A stretch of DNA of 30,396 bases from a virus: the IMG/VR virus record IMGVR_UViG_3300028829_002358, positions 1-30,396 of that record; one strand, 5' to 3'. Below the pieces are notes generated by a model that did no database searches, was not told the origin of the DNA, and saw only the letters and a program-made list of their open reading frames with translations. Below, in pieces: positions 23,544 to 30,396 of the stretch; the first letter of the stretch is position 1, and every line of letters begins with the position of its first letter. A program made the translations under genes and the position numbers.

Positions 23544-25432
23544 TACGACCTAAATCCTGACAGTGAATCGTTTAGCGGCTCGGTCACTCGTGCACCGATA
23601 CGCCCTTGTGCCTCAAGCGGCTCACCTCGAGACGGTGTACCGAACTCCGCTTGTTCTGTTGGAACACCTGCTTGCGGTATTCCTGCACCGTCTACCGGAG
23701 CGAAGTCGCCAGAGTTCCCGGCATCGGGGCCATTGGGTGACTCAAGCGGGTTCTCCGGTGCACCTTCTTCTAGGGCTGCGAGGACATCATCGATTCCGAT
23801 TTCCTCTGACGCTACCCTAGCGTATATCTGCATCATCTCAGGCGATTGCATGACCTTCCACTTCATGATGCGCTGGATAACTTCATCGGCGTTCTCCACC
23901 TTGAGGAAGTCCTCGAGCACAGTCCACGGGTCAAGCAGCTGTTGGGTGTAGTAGTTGAGTCCGAGCATACCTCGACGGTCATCTCGAGTCGGGTCTACCG
24001 GCTCAAGGTCTACGTTGAAGTGGTACGCACCCTTCCACTCATCAGGGTTGATCGTAACGATCTCTCGACCGCTTGGCTGATCTCCCCACAAACTAACGGG
24101 TTCTTCTACCAAATGCTCCATGATCGAAGCTGCACGGTTGAGAAGAGTTGCAGCTTGGCGACTCATCCTCGTTGTGACTGGACGGAACAGTTGGCGAGCC
24201 TCACCCATGTGAAGTCCGCTCATTGTTCCAGACGTCATGCCTTCTTCCCTCATACCTTCAATGGCAGGGGAGAATGTATTTTCGGACTGAATTGCTTTCA
24301 AGTCCTGTTCATATCGGTCGAGCCAACGTGGAGGCTCAGGCAACTCCATTGGGCGAGGTGCAGTCTTGCCGATGTCGGGGCCTTTGGCAGATAGAACTGC
24401 GCCTAGCCCTGCTGCAAGTTCAGTGATGGTCTTGTCAGGGTCATCCGATACGAGTGGAGTCATGCCGTAAAGCTGTGCTTGCCAACTCTTGATCGAGCGA
24501 ATCCGAGACTCTTCCATCAACTCATCTTCGATGAAGAACAACATACCTCGTGACATATCTTCTGGCTTACCGCCGAGCCACGACCACGGGCCGAATCCAA
24601 ACTGGAACGGAGCGTACCCGTAGATGTTCTTGATGGCTCCACGCTCTGTGTCGCCGGTCGCTTCGACTGTGTAGGAGACGAGATCACCGTCACCCATAAC
24701 CATTCGCCAGTTACTCGACCAGTAGATCGTGACCTCTACGTTCTGGAAGTCACGCTTGTTCTTCGGGTTGTTCCAAGTTTGAGGCCACTGAGACTGAAAC
24801 TTTCGCTTGTTCATCTCGTAGCGTTTGACTACCCACTCAGGGTTAGCCGGTGAGGTTTCGTCGAACACAACAGTGTTCGGGTCTATCGCTTCTACTTGAA
24901 AAGCAAATCTCTCTGCCTGTTGTATCTGGAAGTGGTGACGTTCACGCTCGTACTGAGATCGGGTCTTGCCGCCCTTAGTCGGCGGGGTAGGCCACCTGTC
25001 GAAATGGAAGAACGGCCCCTCGAGACACCACATGCCCATCATTGCGTGCTTCGCTGCTGTCTCAAGCGGCGGCTGCATATTGTCTGTTGCTATGTTTTCA
25101 AGGAAAGCTGACCCCCACTTCTCTAGGCGGTCGGCAACTTCCTGTGCTTGGTTCGTCTTGTTACGTGCTGGATAGCGAACGATTGGTCGATCACTTACAA
25201 CAGTAGATGCGACACGGTGAACCTTTGCGCCACCCGTGCCGGGAAGAATAGGCTTGAAACGATCAGGGTCAGGCGGGTCTAAGAACGGCTGATACCGCCT
25301 ATTCACAATGTCCCACATGCGTTTCGTTTCAGTGATGCGAGTGCCGTGGGTTGAGAAGGCGTCGTTCGCCAGTTCTATAACCTCATGCAGCTCTGGTTTC
25401 TTCTCTGCATCTTCTCGTGTCTCAATCGCCAT
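23543..25432 (-). CDS. Portal protein
   Basis: A 629-residue protein directly following the large terminase gene (start overlapping its stop, TAATG), the standard place for portal. The sequence fits a podovirus/P22-type portal: helical N-terminal part (RMWDIVNRRYQPFLDPPDPD), a central region with aromatic-rich strands (TVEATGDTERGAIKNIYGY, FGFGPWSWLGGKPEDMSRG), a long helix region (LFFIEDELMEESRIRSIKSW) and a crown-like helical stretch (RPVTTRMSRQAATLLNRAASIMEHLVEE). The C-terminal 100 residues are polar and loose. The portal ring is the DNA channel at the head vertex. The identity rests on size, neighbours and this overall pattern. Confidence 0.8.
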   Translation of the reverse strand: MAIETREDAEKKPELHEVIELANDAFSTHGTRITETKRMWDIVNRRYQPFLDPPDPDRFKPILPGTGGAKVHRVASTVVSDRPIVRYPARNKTNQAQEVADRLEKWGSAFLENIATDNMQPPLETAAKHAMMGMWCLEGPFFHFDRWPTPPTKGGKTRSQYERERHHFQIQQAERFAFQVEAIDPNTVVFDETSPANPEWVVKRYEMNKRKFQSQWPQTWNNPKNKRDFQNVEVTIYWSSNWRMVMGDGDLVSYTVEATGDTERGAIKNIYGYAPFQFGFGPWSWLGGKPEDMSRGMLFFIEDELMEESRIRSIKSWQAQLYGMTPLVSDDPDKTITELAAGLGAVLSAKGPDIGKTAPRPMELPEPPRWLDRYEQDLKAIQSENTFSPAIEGMREEGMTSGTMSGLHMGEARQLFRPVTTRMSRQAATLLNRAASIMEHLVEEPVSLWGDQPSGREIVTINPDEWKGAYHFNVDLEPVDPTRDDRRGMLGLNYYTQQLLDPWTVLEDFLKVENADEVIQRIMKWKVMQSPEMMQIYARVASEEIGIDDVLAALEEGAPENPLESPNGPDAGNSGDFAPVDGAGIPQAGVPTEQAEFGTPSRGEPLEAQGRIGARVTEPLNDSLSGFRS

Positions 25433-26931
25433 TATCGGTCATCCCATCCGTATTCACGCTGATCGGGCATCAATGGTGCACCCGTTGGTCTTAGAGAGGT
25501 CGGTCGCATCCATGACCTCGGGGTTGGTTTTGTGTTTCGCACATTTGACCTCAAGTAATCAAGTGCCTGTGACATAGAGTCCACTTGGTCATCGAACCGT
25601 GCGTTAGGAAATCCTGCCATTTCAGTTGTGAAGTCTCCCACCCACGGGGCTTGCTCTGGCACGAACAACCTGCCAGCTTCGAGCAGACCTGTATGGCCTA
25701 CCGCTCTAGTAAATTTGTCACCCTTACCCATCGGGTCGACAGTCCTCAATTCCCATAAACTTGAGTCTACTTCGAGGTCACGAATCACTGATTGCCCAAG
25801 TCCACGGTTCTCGATTAGTACCACGTTCGGGCGCCTATCGTCCCGCAAATCATACAACAATGGGAGTAATTCACCATAGCGGCGGCGCGATCTGTCTACA
25901 AATGTCAGGTAGTAACCTTGCGGCCCGACGCACCATTCAGTCATAACTGTCCACGATGCGTCGGCAGACTCACCCGAAGCAAAGTCCCAACTGTGCATAC
26001 GGTACGAAAACTCCGGTGCTCGCTCCATCGGGTAACGCCCGAGTTTGACCATATCGAACACGTTGCCGCCCATAGCGGACGGGTCGCACAGGAACGTCAT
26101 CGTGTATAGCGAGTTCCCTTTACGCTTGCGGATACCTTCTAGTCTCGAGAGCGGATACTCTTCTGGCCAGTTGGCTTCACCCGAATCAGGGTCGATCGCC
26201 GGGGTCATCATCGCCTTGAACCCCATGCCACCGTCAGCTTCGTTCTCAGGGTTAGGCTCACGAGTGTAGAGAGGCCACAGATCAGCGTCACTCCAACGTG
26301 TGAGGATGGCGAACCATCTTCCAATTGGAACGTCGTTCGCATCTGTACGCAGCCGGTCGGACATTACACCTTTGAGCCAATCCCTCTGAGAGTTCATGGT
26401 CGACGGTGATCTCACGTCCTGCTGGTCAGTAAGGTCATCGGTGAAGATTTCCTCAAAGTGCATACCCTGTACTGCGCCTTCAACACCCACACCCATAAGT
26501 GTCGGCTCAGGCCGAGCAGCGTTCTTGCGCTTGATAAACATGGTGGTTCTGTTCCAACCACGGCGCGTATCAGGTTCTATGTGCGGGAATACAAGCTGGT
26601 ACTTCTTGTTGGTGGTGATCGTCTCTTCGACAGACATTACCTGCTTGGATGCTTGAGCCTCGGTGTTCATAGCGAGACACCTTGCCCAATCGGGATTCTG
26701 CCCGATTGAGTATTCGACCCACATACGAATCACTCGTGACTTCCAGAACTCAGGGGCAGCTGAGATCGCCACCTTCTTATCTTCTGGCTTGTCCGATTGG
26801 AGTATGTCTACCCACTCCATCATGTGCCGAGCCAGTCGTACATCATGCACGTACATGCAGAAGTATTTGAAGTCTCGTCGTGCGAGTTCTGCTTTAGCTA
26901 GTTCCTCGCGTGGAATCGCCTGTGTTGTCAT
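25432..26931 (-). CDS. terL: Terminase large subunit
   Basis: A 499-residue packaging ATPase-nuclease. The Walker A-like segment is ISAAPEFWKSRV (residues 57-67), of the PxxxKS type rather than the usual G-rich loop. A C-motif-like region and Walker B follow at EEIFTDDLTD (160-169). The RNase H-like nuclease part shows WDFASG (Asp316), LIENRGLGQ (Glu374) and FDDQVDSMSQAL (Asp447/448/451), the three acidic positions of this fold. It pumps DNA into the head through the portal and cuts it. It starts inside the end of the preceding gene (38-base overlap) and ends within the portal start. Confidence 0.9.
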   Translation of the reverse strand: MTTQAIPREELAKAELARRDFKYFCMYVHDVRLARHMMEWVDILQSDKPEDKKVAISAAPEFWKSRVIRMWVEYSIGQNPDWARCLAMNTEAQASKQVMSVEETITTNKKYQLVFPHIEPDTRRGWNRTTMFIKRKNAARPEPTLMGVGVEGAVQGMHFEEIFTDDLTDQQDVRSPSTMNSQRDWLKGVMSDRLRTDANDVPIGRWFAILTRWSDADLWPLYTREPNPENEADGGMGFKAMMTPAIDPDSGEANWPEEYPLSRLEGIRKRKGNSLYTMTFLCDPSAMGGNVFDMVKLGRYPMERAPEFSYRMHSWDFASGESADASWTVMTEWCVGPQGYYLTFVDRSRRRYGELLPLLYDLRDDRRPNVVLIENRGLGQSVIRDLEVDSSLWELRTVDPMGKGDKFTRAVGHTGLLEAGRLFVPEQAPWVGDFTTEMAGFPNARFDDQVDSMSQALDYLRSNVRNTKPTPRSWMRPTSLRPTGAPLMPDQREYGWDDR

Positions 26932-27406
26932 CTACAAATCCTGCCATTTGTTTGAGTTTGTCCTGATCGAACTCGCCCATTGCATTAGCTTGGCTCTCAG
27001 GGCTTAGGTTCCCGGCAGCATGATCTGCAAGGCTTTTCGATGGGGGGTCTTTAGCACCGAGCAGTTCCATGAGTAGCTTCTGAGAGGCAGCTTGACCACG
27101 CCTAGATGTGATTCCAAGTGCAACACCACGTATCTCTGCAAAGATTAGTGCTTGCCCGAGCGTTACTGCGGTCTTGATCTTGTCAGGATTTTCAACTTTG
27201 TATGCGAGCCATTCGTTCTGATCGATACCCGTGATCTGTATAGCGTCTGCCTCGCGCCATGCACGTGCTATCCAGCCGCAGACTTGAATCATCGGGTCAC
27301 TGGACTCAGTGTATTTGTCACGGAGTTCACCGAACGGGTCGAGTGGCCCCGACGCTTCCTTCATTGAGGGCTGCGCCGGGGTTTTCTTGTCTGACTTTCC
27401 AGCCAT
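26894..27406 (-). CDS. Probable terminase small subunit
   Basis: A 170-residue protein just upstream of terL, with aagggtaatc before the ATG. It is polar and helical: a disordered N-terminus (KSDKKTPAQPSMKEASG), a core (PMIQVCGWIARAWREADAI, then NPDKIKTAVTLGQALIF), and a C-terminal helical part (ASQKLLMELLGAKDPPSK). The last 12 codons overlap the large-subunit start. Small terminases recognise phage DNA and are very divergent, so the call relies on position, size and helix content; no HTH is obvious. Confidence 0.6.
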   Translation of the reverse strand: MAGKSDKKTPAQPSMKEASGPLDPFGELRDKYTESSDPMIQVCGWIARAWREADAIQITGIDQNEWLAYKVENPDKIKTAVTLGQALIFAEIRGVALGITSRRGQAASQKLLMELLGAKDPPSKSLADHAAGNLSPESQANAMGEFDQDKLKQMAGFVDDNTGDSTRGTS

Positions 27407-27408
27407 GA

Positions 27409-27927
27409 TTACCCTTCGTCGACAGGGTTGTTTCGCTTGTGCAGATTAGACCGCTTGTGTCCTGCAAGCCCCGCAGCCGTAGTGTGGTGCTTCGGAGTCT
27501 CGTTAGTGTCAGGGTCAGGGCAAGTCTCACAGTCATAGTGAGGGCCATCGTAGTCACAGAGCAATGACATTGGAACAGGCTCGTCTGTGACGATACGAAC
27601 ATCTTCACCAGCCATGATTCCAGCGATTCGCTCGTCTGATTCGGCTTGAAGTTCAGTCAGCACATCTTGTACTTCATCTTCCTGCCGCTGCAATTCAGCG
27701 TCGATCTCAGCCAAGATCGCATCGTACGAAGGGCCGCGCCGGTATATGTGGCACTCTTCTCCGCTATCACGCTTGGCGATGGTCGTTCCACCTGAGAGTT
27801 CAACGGTCTGCACGTGGTTGTCAGGCCACATGATCGCCATTGAACTAGCGGACGGTGAGCACGCTGTAACAAAGTGTCCTGCAACTCTTGGCCGAGTGCG
27901 TAGGTCATCTATGTGTGTGGTTGTCAT
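27409..27927 (-). CDS. Hypothetical protein with C2H2-like C-terminus
   Basis: A 172-residue protein preceded by taggagataccg. The N-terminal 60 residues are mixed strand (FVTACSPSASSMAIMWPDN, VELSGGTTIAKRDSG). A charged helix follows (AILAEIDAELQRQEDEVQD). The C-terminal part holds CETCPDP...AGLAGHKRSNLH, a CxxC plus LxxHxxxxxH layout reminiscent of a C2H2 zinc finger with a longer loop. It is the first gene after the structured intergenic element and stands before the terminase pair. DNA binding, perhaps linked to packaging, is possible but inferred. Confidence 0.7.
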   Translation of the reverse strand: MTTTHIDDLRTRPRVAGHFVTACSPSASSMAIMWPDNHVQTVELSGGTTIAKRDSGEECHIYRRGPSYDAILAEIDAELQRQEDEVQDVLTELQAESDERIAGIMAGEDVRIVTDEPVPMSLLCDYDGPHYDCETCPDPDTNETPKHHTTAAGLAGHKRSNLHKRNNPVDEG

Positions 27928-27973
27928 CGGTATCTCCTAATTGATTTAGTAACCCGCGGAGAATAACACAAAC

Positions 27974-28000
27974 GAAAAAGACCCCGCTATAAGCGAGGCC
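27974..28000 (-). terminator. Intrinsic (rho-independent) terminator, leftward
   Basis: Read on the minus strand, an 8-bp stem GGCCTCGC / GCGGGGTC (with two G-T pairs) and a TTATA loop is followed at once by TTTTT (positions 27979-27975). It stands between the small basic gene at 28164 and the gene at 27927, so it would end transcripts coming from the fibre genes, or a short RNA starting inside this gap. Confidence 0.75.
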
Positions 28001-28019
28001 AATTTCTGTGAGTTGATGA

Positions 28020-28102
28020 GACTCACGGAGAGTACGATGACGTCCCGCTTCGCGCTTCTCTTGTGTCGAAGGGTGCGGGGGCGGCCAAGCGTACCGTGAG
28101 TC
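28020..28102 (-). ncRNA. Nested-hairpin element, candidate structured RNA upstream of the packaging genes
   Basis: Outer arms 28020-28028 and 28094-28102 are perfectly complementary over 9 bp. After a 4-base bulge on one side, 28033-28036 pairs with 28090-28093. Further in, 28044-28048 (CCCGC) pairs with 28075-28079, and 28055-28058 with 28068-28071. The element lies 20 bases upstream of the intrinsic terminator and ends 62 bases from the nearest upstream gene. No coding frame of note is in it and it has no tRNA T-loop. It might be a small phage RNA, a leader element, or a DNA site for terminase. The symmetrical structure makes the strand uncertain; minus is given because of the terminator. 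Confidence 0.45.
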
Positions 28103-28127
28103 TTACATCACCCGATGCTGGCGTCAA
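28100..28127 (-). promoter_or_regulatory. Weak candidate promoter for the packaging region
   Basis: On the minus strand, TTGACG (28127-28122) is a good sigma70-type -35 match. At 16 bases distance, TAAGAC (28105-28100) is only a poor -10 match. The start point would fall inside the outer arm of the nested hairpin, which argues against it making the full element. It is reported because it is the only -35-like match seen in the one sizeable gap of the late block. Confidence 0.25.
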
Positions 28128-28163
28128 CCTAAATAGGCTTTGGAAACCTTGAATCAGCAGCCA

Positions 28164-28265
28164 TTACTTCTTCCGGCGAGCCATGCCTTTTTTGACAGGC
28201 TTCTTCTTGCTCTTCTTAGGAGGGCGACCTACCTTTGAACCGTAAGTCCCTTTACCTTTTGGCAT
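28164..28265 (-). CDS. Tiny basic phage protein (MPKGKGTYGSK type)
   Basis: A 33-residue, very basic protein: MPKGKGTYGSKVGRPPKKSK followed by more Lys/Arg to the end. A perfect aggagg precedes it; of two adjacent ATG codons the second (28265) has the better spacing (6 bases), so it was chosen over 28268. Short proteins starting with a GTYGSxVGRPPKK pattern recur in environmental phage genomes near structural genes. Nucleic-acid binding, perhaps in the packaged head, is a fair guess from charge alone. Confidence 0.75.
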   Translation of the reverse strand: MPKGKGTYGSKVGRPPKKSKKKPVKKGMARRKK

Positions 28266-28287
28266 CATAAACCTCCTGAGTTTCTAA

Positions 28288-28611
28288 CTACGGCTTTGCG
28301 TACTTAGTCTTGACCGCTGCGATTGCATCAGCCCATGTGGTCGTACCGTCTACGCTGTCATGGTACTGCATGTCTAACTGGTCAGCGATGCTTGGGTAAG
28401 CAGCAGCACGATACTGAGCGTACTTAGCAGACTGCCCACCATCAGCGATAAGCGCAGTCTCAACCTCTTGGTCGAATGATGCTTGCGCCCACTCGTCAAT
28501 CGTCTTGTCGTACTCAGCGGTCGTGAGAGCTATCGACACACCATCGACCATCTTTGTCAGGCTAGGATTGTCTGCCTTGATTGATGTTTTCCATTGGGCT
28601 AGTGTTGCCAT
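28288..28611 (-). CDS. Small tail-associated phage protein (YPSIADQLDMQYHD type)
   Basis: A 107-residue protein. Its C-terminal part AYPSIADQLDMQYHDSVDG, followed by TTWADAIAAVKTKYAKP, is a recurring motif of small phage proteins encoded beside tail-fibre genes, often labelled tail-fibre assembly or XkdW-like. The N-terminal half is helical (TTAEYDKTIDEWAQASF). Here it follows directly on the fibre-like paralogue (stop TAA and start ATG touching). A chaperone or tip-associated role with these fibre proteins fits; the exact function is unproven. Confidence 0.7.
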   Translation of the reverse strand: MATLAQWKTSIKADNPSLTKMVDGVSIALTTAEYDKTIDEWAQASFDQEVETALIADGGQSAKYAQYRAAAYPSIADQLDMQYHDSVDGTTTWADAIAAVKTKYAKP

Positions 28612-29151
28612 TTATCCTACTCCGTACATGTGTATTGTTCCTGAGTCGATGTTGCCGCTAGAGAACTTGAAACTGATTTCGTCGATAGCAGATGTTGTGT
28701 TGATGTAGCCAGAGGTCGGCATGGTCAACGTGTAATCGTCAGAATGTGCGCCATTTCCGTTTGACAAGAAGTGCTTCACGTAGGTTGTGCTAGATGGGTC
28801 GTAGAGAGTCAGTATTCCACTTGTCGATTGGTCATTATCGTTGCCTGTCGCCCTTGACCCAATTCGTTGATACGCCGTTCCCTGCGCTTGGTCTGAGCCT
28901 GTTTGGTAACCGAGAAGCGCCCCAGTGTTATTTTCTCTCAAATGAGCGTTGAACGCCGCGCTGGTAATCGTTTCGTTGAATCCAGTTTGCCCTGCTGCGT
29001 TGACTTGAAAGCCGAAATTTACACTATCAGTCGCAGGGTGCATGTTCACAAAGTGAAACTGGTACTCGTTGTACGTGGCATCAATGCCGGTCGTGAACGA
29101 TACGGTCGCTGATGCTGACGCTGTTACTGAGGAGATTAGAAAGAGTCCCAT
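28612..29151 (-). CDS. Receptor-binding/fibre-type beta protein, paralogue 3
   Basis: A 179-residue protein with the beta pattern FTTGIDATYNEYQFHFVNM, FNETITSAAFNAHLRENN, LYDPSSTTYVKHFLSN and the closing SFKFSSGNIDSGTIHMYGVG. The last 25 residues are almost identical in its two tandem neighbours. The form resembles the terminal, exposed lectin-like domains at the tips of phage fibres or the small surface proteins found in environmental phages. It shares a one-base TAATG junction with paralogue 2. The central part (residues 70-150) differs most between the copies, as expected where host binding is selected. Confidence 0.7.
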   Translation of the reverse strand: MGLFLISSVTASASATVSFTTGIDATYNEYQFHFVNMHPATDSVNFGFQVNAAGQTGFNETITSAAFNAHLRENNTGALLGYQTGSDQAQGTAYQRIGSRATGNDNDQSTSGILTLYDPSSTTYVKHFLSNGNGAHSDDYTLTMPTSGYINTTSAIDEISFKFSSGNIDSGTIHMYGVG

Positions 29152-29672
29152 TAGCTAACTCCAAACATCTTGATAGTGCCAGCGTCGATGTTGCCGCTGC
29201 TGAACTTGAAACTAATCTCATCAATAGCTGCGGTTACATTTATGTAACCAGCGGCATACGACTCCCTAGAATAAGCTGCGTAACCAGCCTGTTTTTGCAT
29301 CTCATGGGTACGAGATGTGAAGTGCGTCACGTAGGTTGTACTTGAAGGGGCGTACAGCGTCAAAGAACCACTGACTGAGGAATCGTTTAGATTGCTGGTA
29401 TCTCTTGTAAGAGGCTGGTACGCCGTTCCTTGCACTTGGTCCATAGTGTCTCTATATGTAAGCGCAGAGTTCCCGTTATCTTCTCGTAAATACGCTTCAA
29501 AGAATGTTGATGTAATAGTTTCGTTGAAACCGGAAGCACCTGCGGTGTTGGCTTGAAAGCCAAACTCTACGTCGTTGCTTGCCGGGTGCATGTTGGTCGA
29601 GTCGATGCCAGAGGTGATGTCTAAGGTTGCAGACGCACTGGCTATATGTGTGGAGATTAGTGTTAGTGCCAT
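29151..29672 (-). CDS. Receptor-binding/fibre-type beta protein, paralogue 2 (with internal deletion)
   Basis: A 173-residue paralogue of the genes on both sides, sharing NETITS, LYAPSSTTYV and SFKFSSGNIDAGTIKMFGV. Between GIDST and NMHPAS it lacks the nine residues seen in the other copies (YNEYQFHFV in paralogue 3 and the matching YDAYEFRFE region in paralogue 1), an in-frame loss of about 27 bases. That removes a beta strand near the N-terminus, so this copy may fold differently or be decaying. The reading frame is intact and coupling to both neighbours is kept (TAATG). Confidence 0.68.
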   Translation of the reverse strand: MALTLISTHIASASATLDITSGIDSTNMHPASNDVEFGFQANTAGASGFNETITSTFFEAYLREDNGNSALTYRDTMDQVQGTAYQPLTRDTSNLNDSSVSGSLTLYAPSSTTYVTHFTSRTHEMQKQAGYAAYSRESYAAGYINVTAAIDEISFKFSSGNIDAGTIKMFGVS

Positions 29673-30325
29673 TAGGCTTTCGCTATCCCGTACATTTTGA
29701 TTACACCAGCGTCGATGTTGCCACTTGAGAATTTGAAAGATATTTCGTCAATCGCTGCGGTCACATTTATGTAGCCAGCAGTTCCGTATTCCATTGAGTA
29801 GTTTCCCTCTTGCGAATACTGTGTCCTAGCGACGAAATGCTTCACGTATGTCGTGCTAGACGGGGCGTATAGCGTGAGAACACCTGCCCCCGATTGGTCG
29901 CTATCTGAACCAGCATCTTCATACAAACTTTGATAAGCCGTTCCTTGTGCTTGGTCTGCGCCAGTTCGGTAAACAATCCCAGTCACCGTACCAGTCTCTC
30001 TGTGGTATGCCCTGAACGATGTGCTAGTAATCGTTTCGTTGAATCCTGATTGACCACTAGCGTTGACTTGGAACTGAAAGTGGACGTTGTTTGTCGCAGG
30101 GTGTATTTTCTCGAAGCGGAACTCGTAAGCGTCGTAGGTGCTGTCGATACCGGAAGTGAACGACAGCGTAGACGATGCGCTCGCCGTAGCCGTTGCAATC
30201 AGCGTGTGTGCCTCGGTTACAGCACTTGGTACAGCAAGCCCGTTGAAGCCTTCGATTGATGCGTAAGCGACACCGTTGATGCTCGTATACGGAGCCTCGA
30301 TTGTGTTTAGTTTAGCGAGTGTCAT
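29672..30325 (-). CDS. Receptor-binding/fibre-type beta protein, paralogue 1 (with N-terminal extension)
   Basis: A 217-residue protein. Residues 1-38 (LNTIEAPYTSINGVAYASIE, then GFNGLAV) form an extension absent from the other two copies, resembling the short attachment or linker segments (VA.I.G.NG.AV) of phage virion fibre genes. The rest is the shared domain: GIDSTYDAYEFRFEKIHPA, FNETITSTSFRAYHRE, LYAPSSTTYVKHFVAR and SFKFSSGNIDAGVIKMYGI. The extension may anchor this copy to the virion while the two downstream copies assemble with it. This is inferred from layout. Confidence 0.7.
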   Translation of the reverse strand: MTLAKLNTIEAPYTSINGVAYASIEGFNGLAVPSAVTEAHTLIATATASASSTLSFTSGIDSTYDAYEFRFEKIHPATNNVHFQFQVNASGQSGFNETITSTSFRAYHRETGTVTGIVYRTGADQAQGTAYQSLYEDAGSDSDQSGAGVLTLYAPSSTTYVKHFVARTQYSQEGNYSMEYGTAGYINVTAAIDEISFKFSSGNIDAGVIKMYGIAKA

Positions 30326-30396
30326 TTACGCCAACTCTATGATCGACATATCAGGATTGAAGTACATAACGTCAGGGGATAGAGCGACTCCAACAA
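30326..30396 (-). CDS. C-terminal end of an upstream gene (cut by window edge)
   Basis: The minus-strand frame is open from the right edge to a TAA at 30328-30326, giving a last segment VGVALSPDVMYFNPD then MSIIELA. The stop touches the ATG of the first fibre-type gene, as at other junctions of this block, which supports a real gene. Too little is visible to assign a function; a virion protein is likely from context. Confidence 0.55.
   Translation of the reverse strand, partial: VGVALSPDVMYFNPDMSIIELA

Larger units (their letters stand above)
28612..30325 (-). repeat. Tandem array of three paralogous fibre-type genes
   Basis: Three adjacent genes with shared starts (TASASxTxxFTSGID) and shared ends (AIDEISFKFSSGNID plus a GxI-x-MxG finish) and more variable centres arose by tandem duplication. 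Junctions are one-base TAATG overlaps. No reverse transcriptase or template repeat is in the window, so a diversity-generating retroelement is not shown. Confidence 0.75.

Noticed and set aside
28020-28102. tRNA gene in the structured gap
   Set aside because: The outer stem is 9 bp with a bulge and there is no D-arm, T-arm consensus or anticodon arm of the right size, so the fold does not match a tRNA.
28612-30325. Diversity-generating retroelement acting on the fibre paralogues
   Set aside because: No reverse transcriptase, template repeat or adenine-directed variation is visible; ordinary duplication explains the array.
1-30396. CRISPR array, IS element or attachment site
   Set aside because: No regularly spaced repeats, transposase or integrase pattern, or flanking direct repeats were seen on either strand.

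Overview
This window looks like part of a tailed double-stranded DNA phage genome (or an uncultured phage contig) with two convergent gene blocks. About 4.9 kb of small, tightly coupled, rightward genes are probably early or DNA-metabolism genes. About 25 kb of leftward genes encode packaging, head, tail and receptor-binding proteins. No rRNA, tRNA, IS element or CRISPR array was seen. Host assignment is tentative. The Gp3-like protein (1298-2518) belongs to a family known mainly from actinobacterial phages, so an aquatic or soil actinobacterium is plausible. Base composition is moderate, unlike the high-GC streptomycete or mycobacterial phages.

Rightward block (1-4878): a Cas4/RecB-like PD-(D/E)XK nuclease cut by the window edge, several small unknown and Cys/His-rich proteins, a Gp3-like (phiC31 gp3 / recombination directionality factor family) protein, a MazG-like protein, a RuvC-like resolvase with a zinc-finger insertion, and a small HTH-like protein. 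Most junctions overlap by 4-17 bp (longer at 2977), as expected for one translationally coupled transcript.

Leftward block, read in the direction of transcription (from 30396 down): the end of an unknown gene; three tandem paralogous receptor-binding or fibre-type genes; a small tail protein; a tiny basic protein; a 236-bp gap holding a nested hairpin and an intrinsic terminator; an unknown zinc-finger-like gene; a probable small terminase; large terminase; portal; a 118-aa protein; a 630-aa coiled-coil protein; a 1668-aa large polyvalent (LPD38-like) internal protein; scaffold; HK97-type major capsid protein; decoration protein; several small beta-rich proteins; two large tail or appendage proteins with carbohydrate-binding-like modules; and more small structural proteins. 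No tape-measure, tail-tube or sheath gene is recognisable. Together with the large internal protein this suggests a podovirus-like particle.

The most surprising segment lies at the distal end of the leftward block (about 4760-6356), where many phages keep lysis genes. It holds a clear but divergent homologue of TatC, the core of the twin-arginine protein translocase. Directly upstream are small membrane proteins, one of them in frame with TatC and separated by a single amber codon. The TatC homologue keeps the family fold and C-terminal signature but lacks the two glutamates linked to signal-peptide recognition and TatA/B interaction. It may therefore be a repurposed translocase or membrane factor. 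The second candidate novelty is the structured element plus terminator just upstream of the packaging genes.
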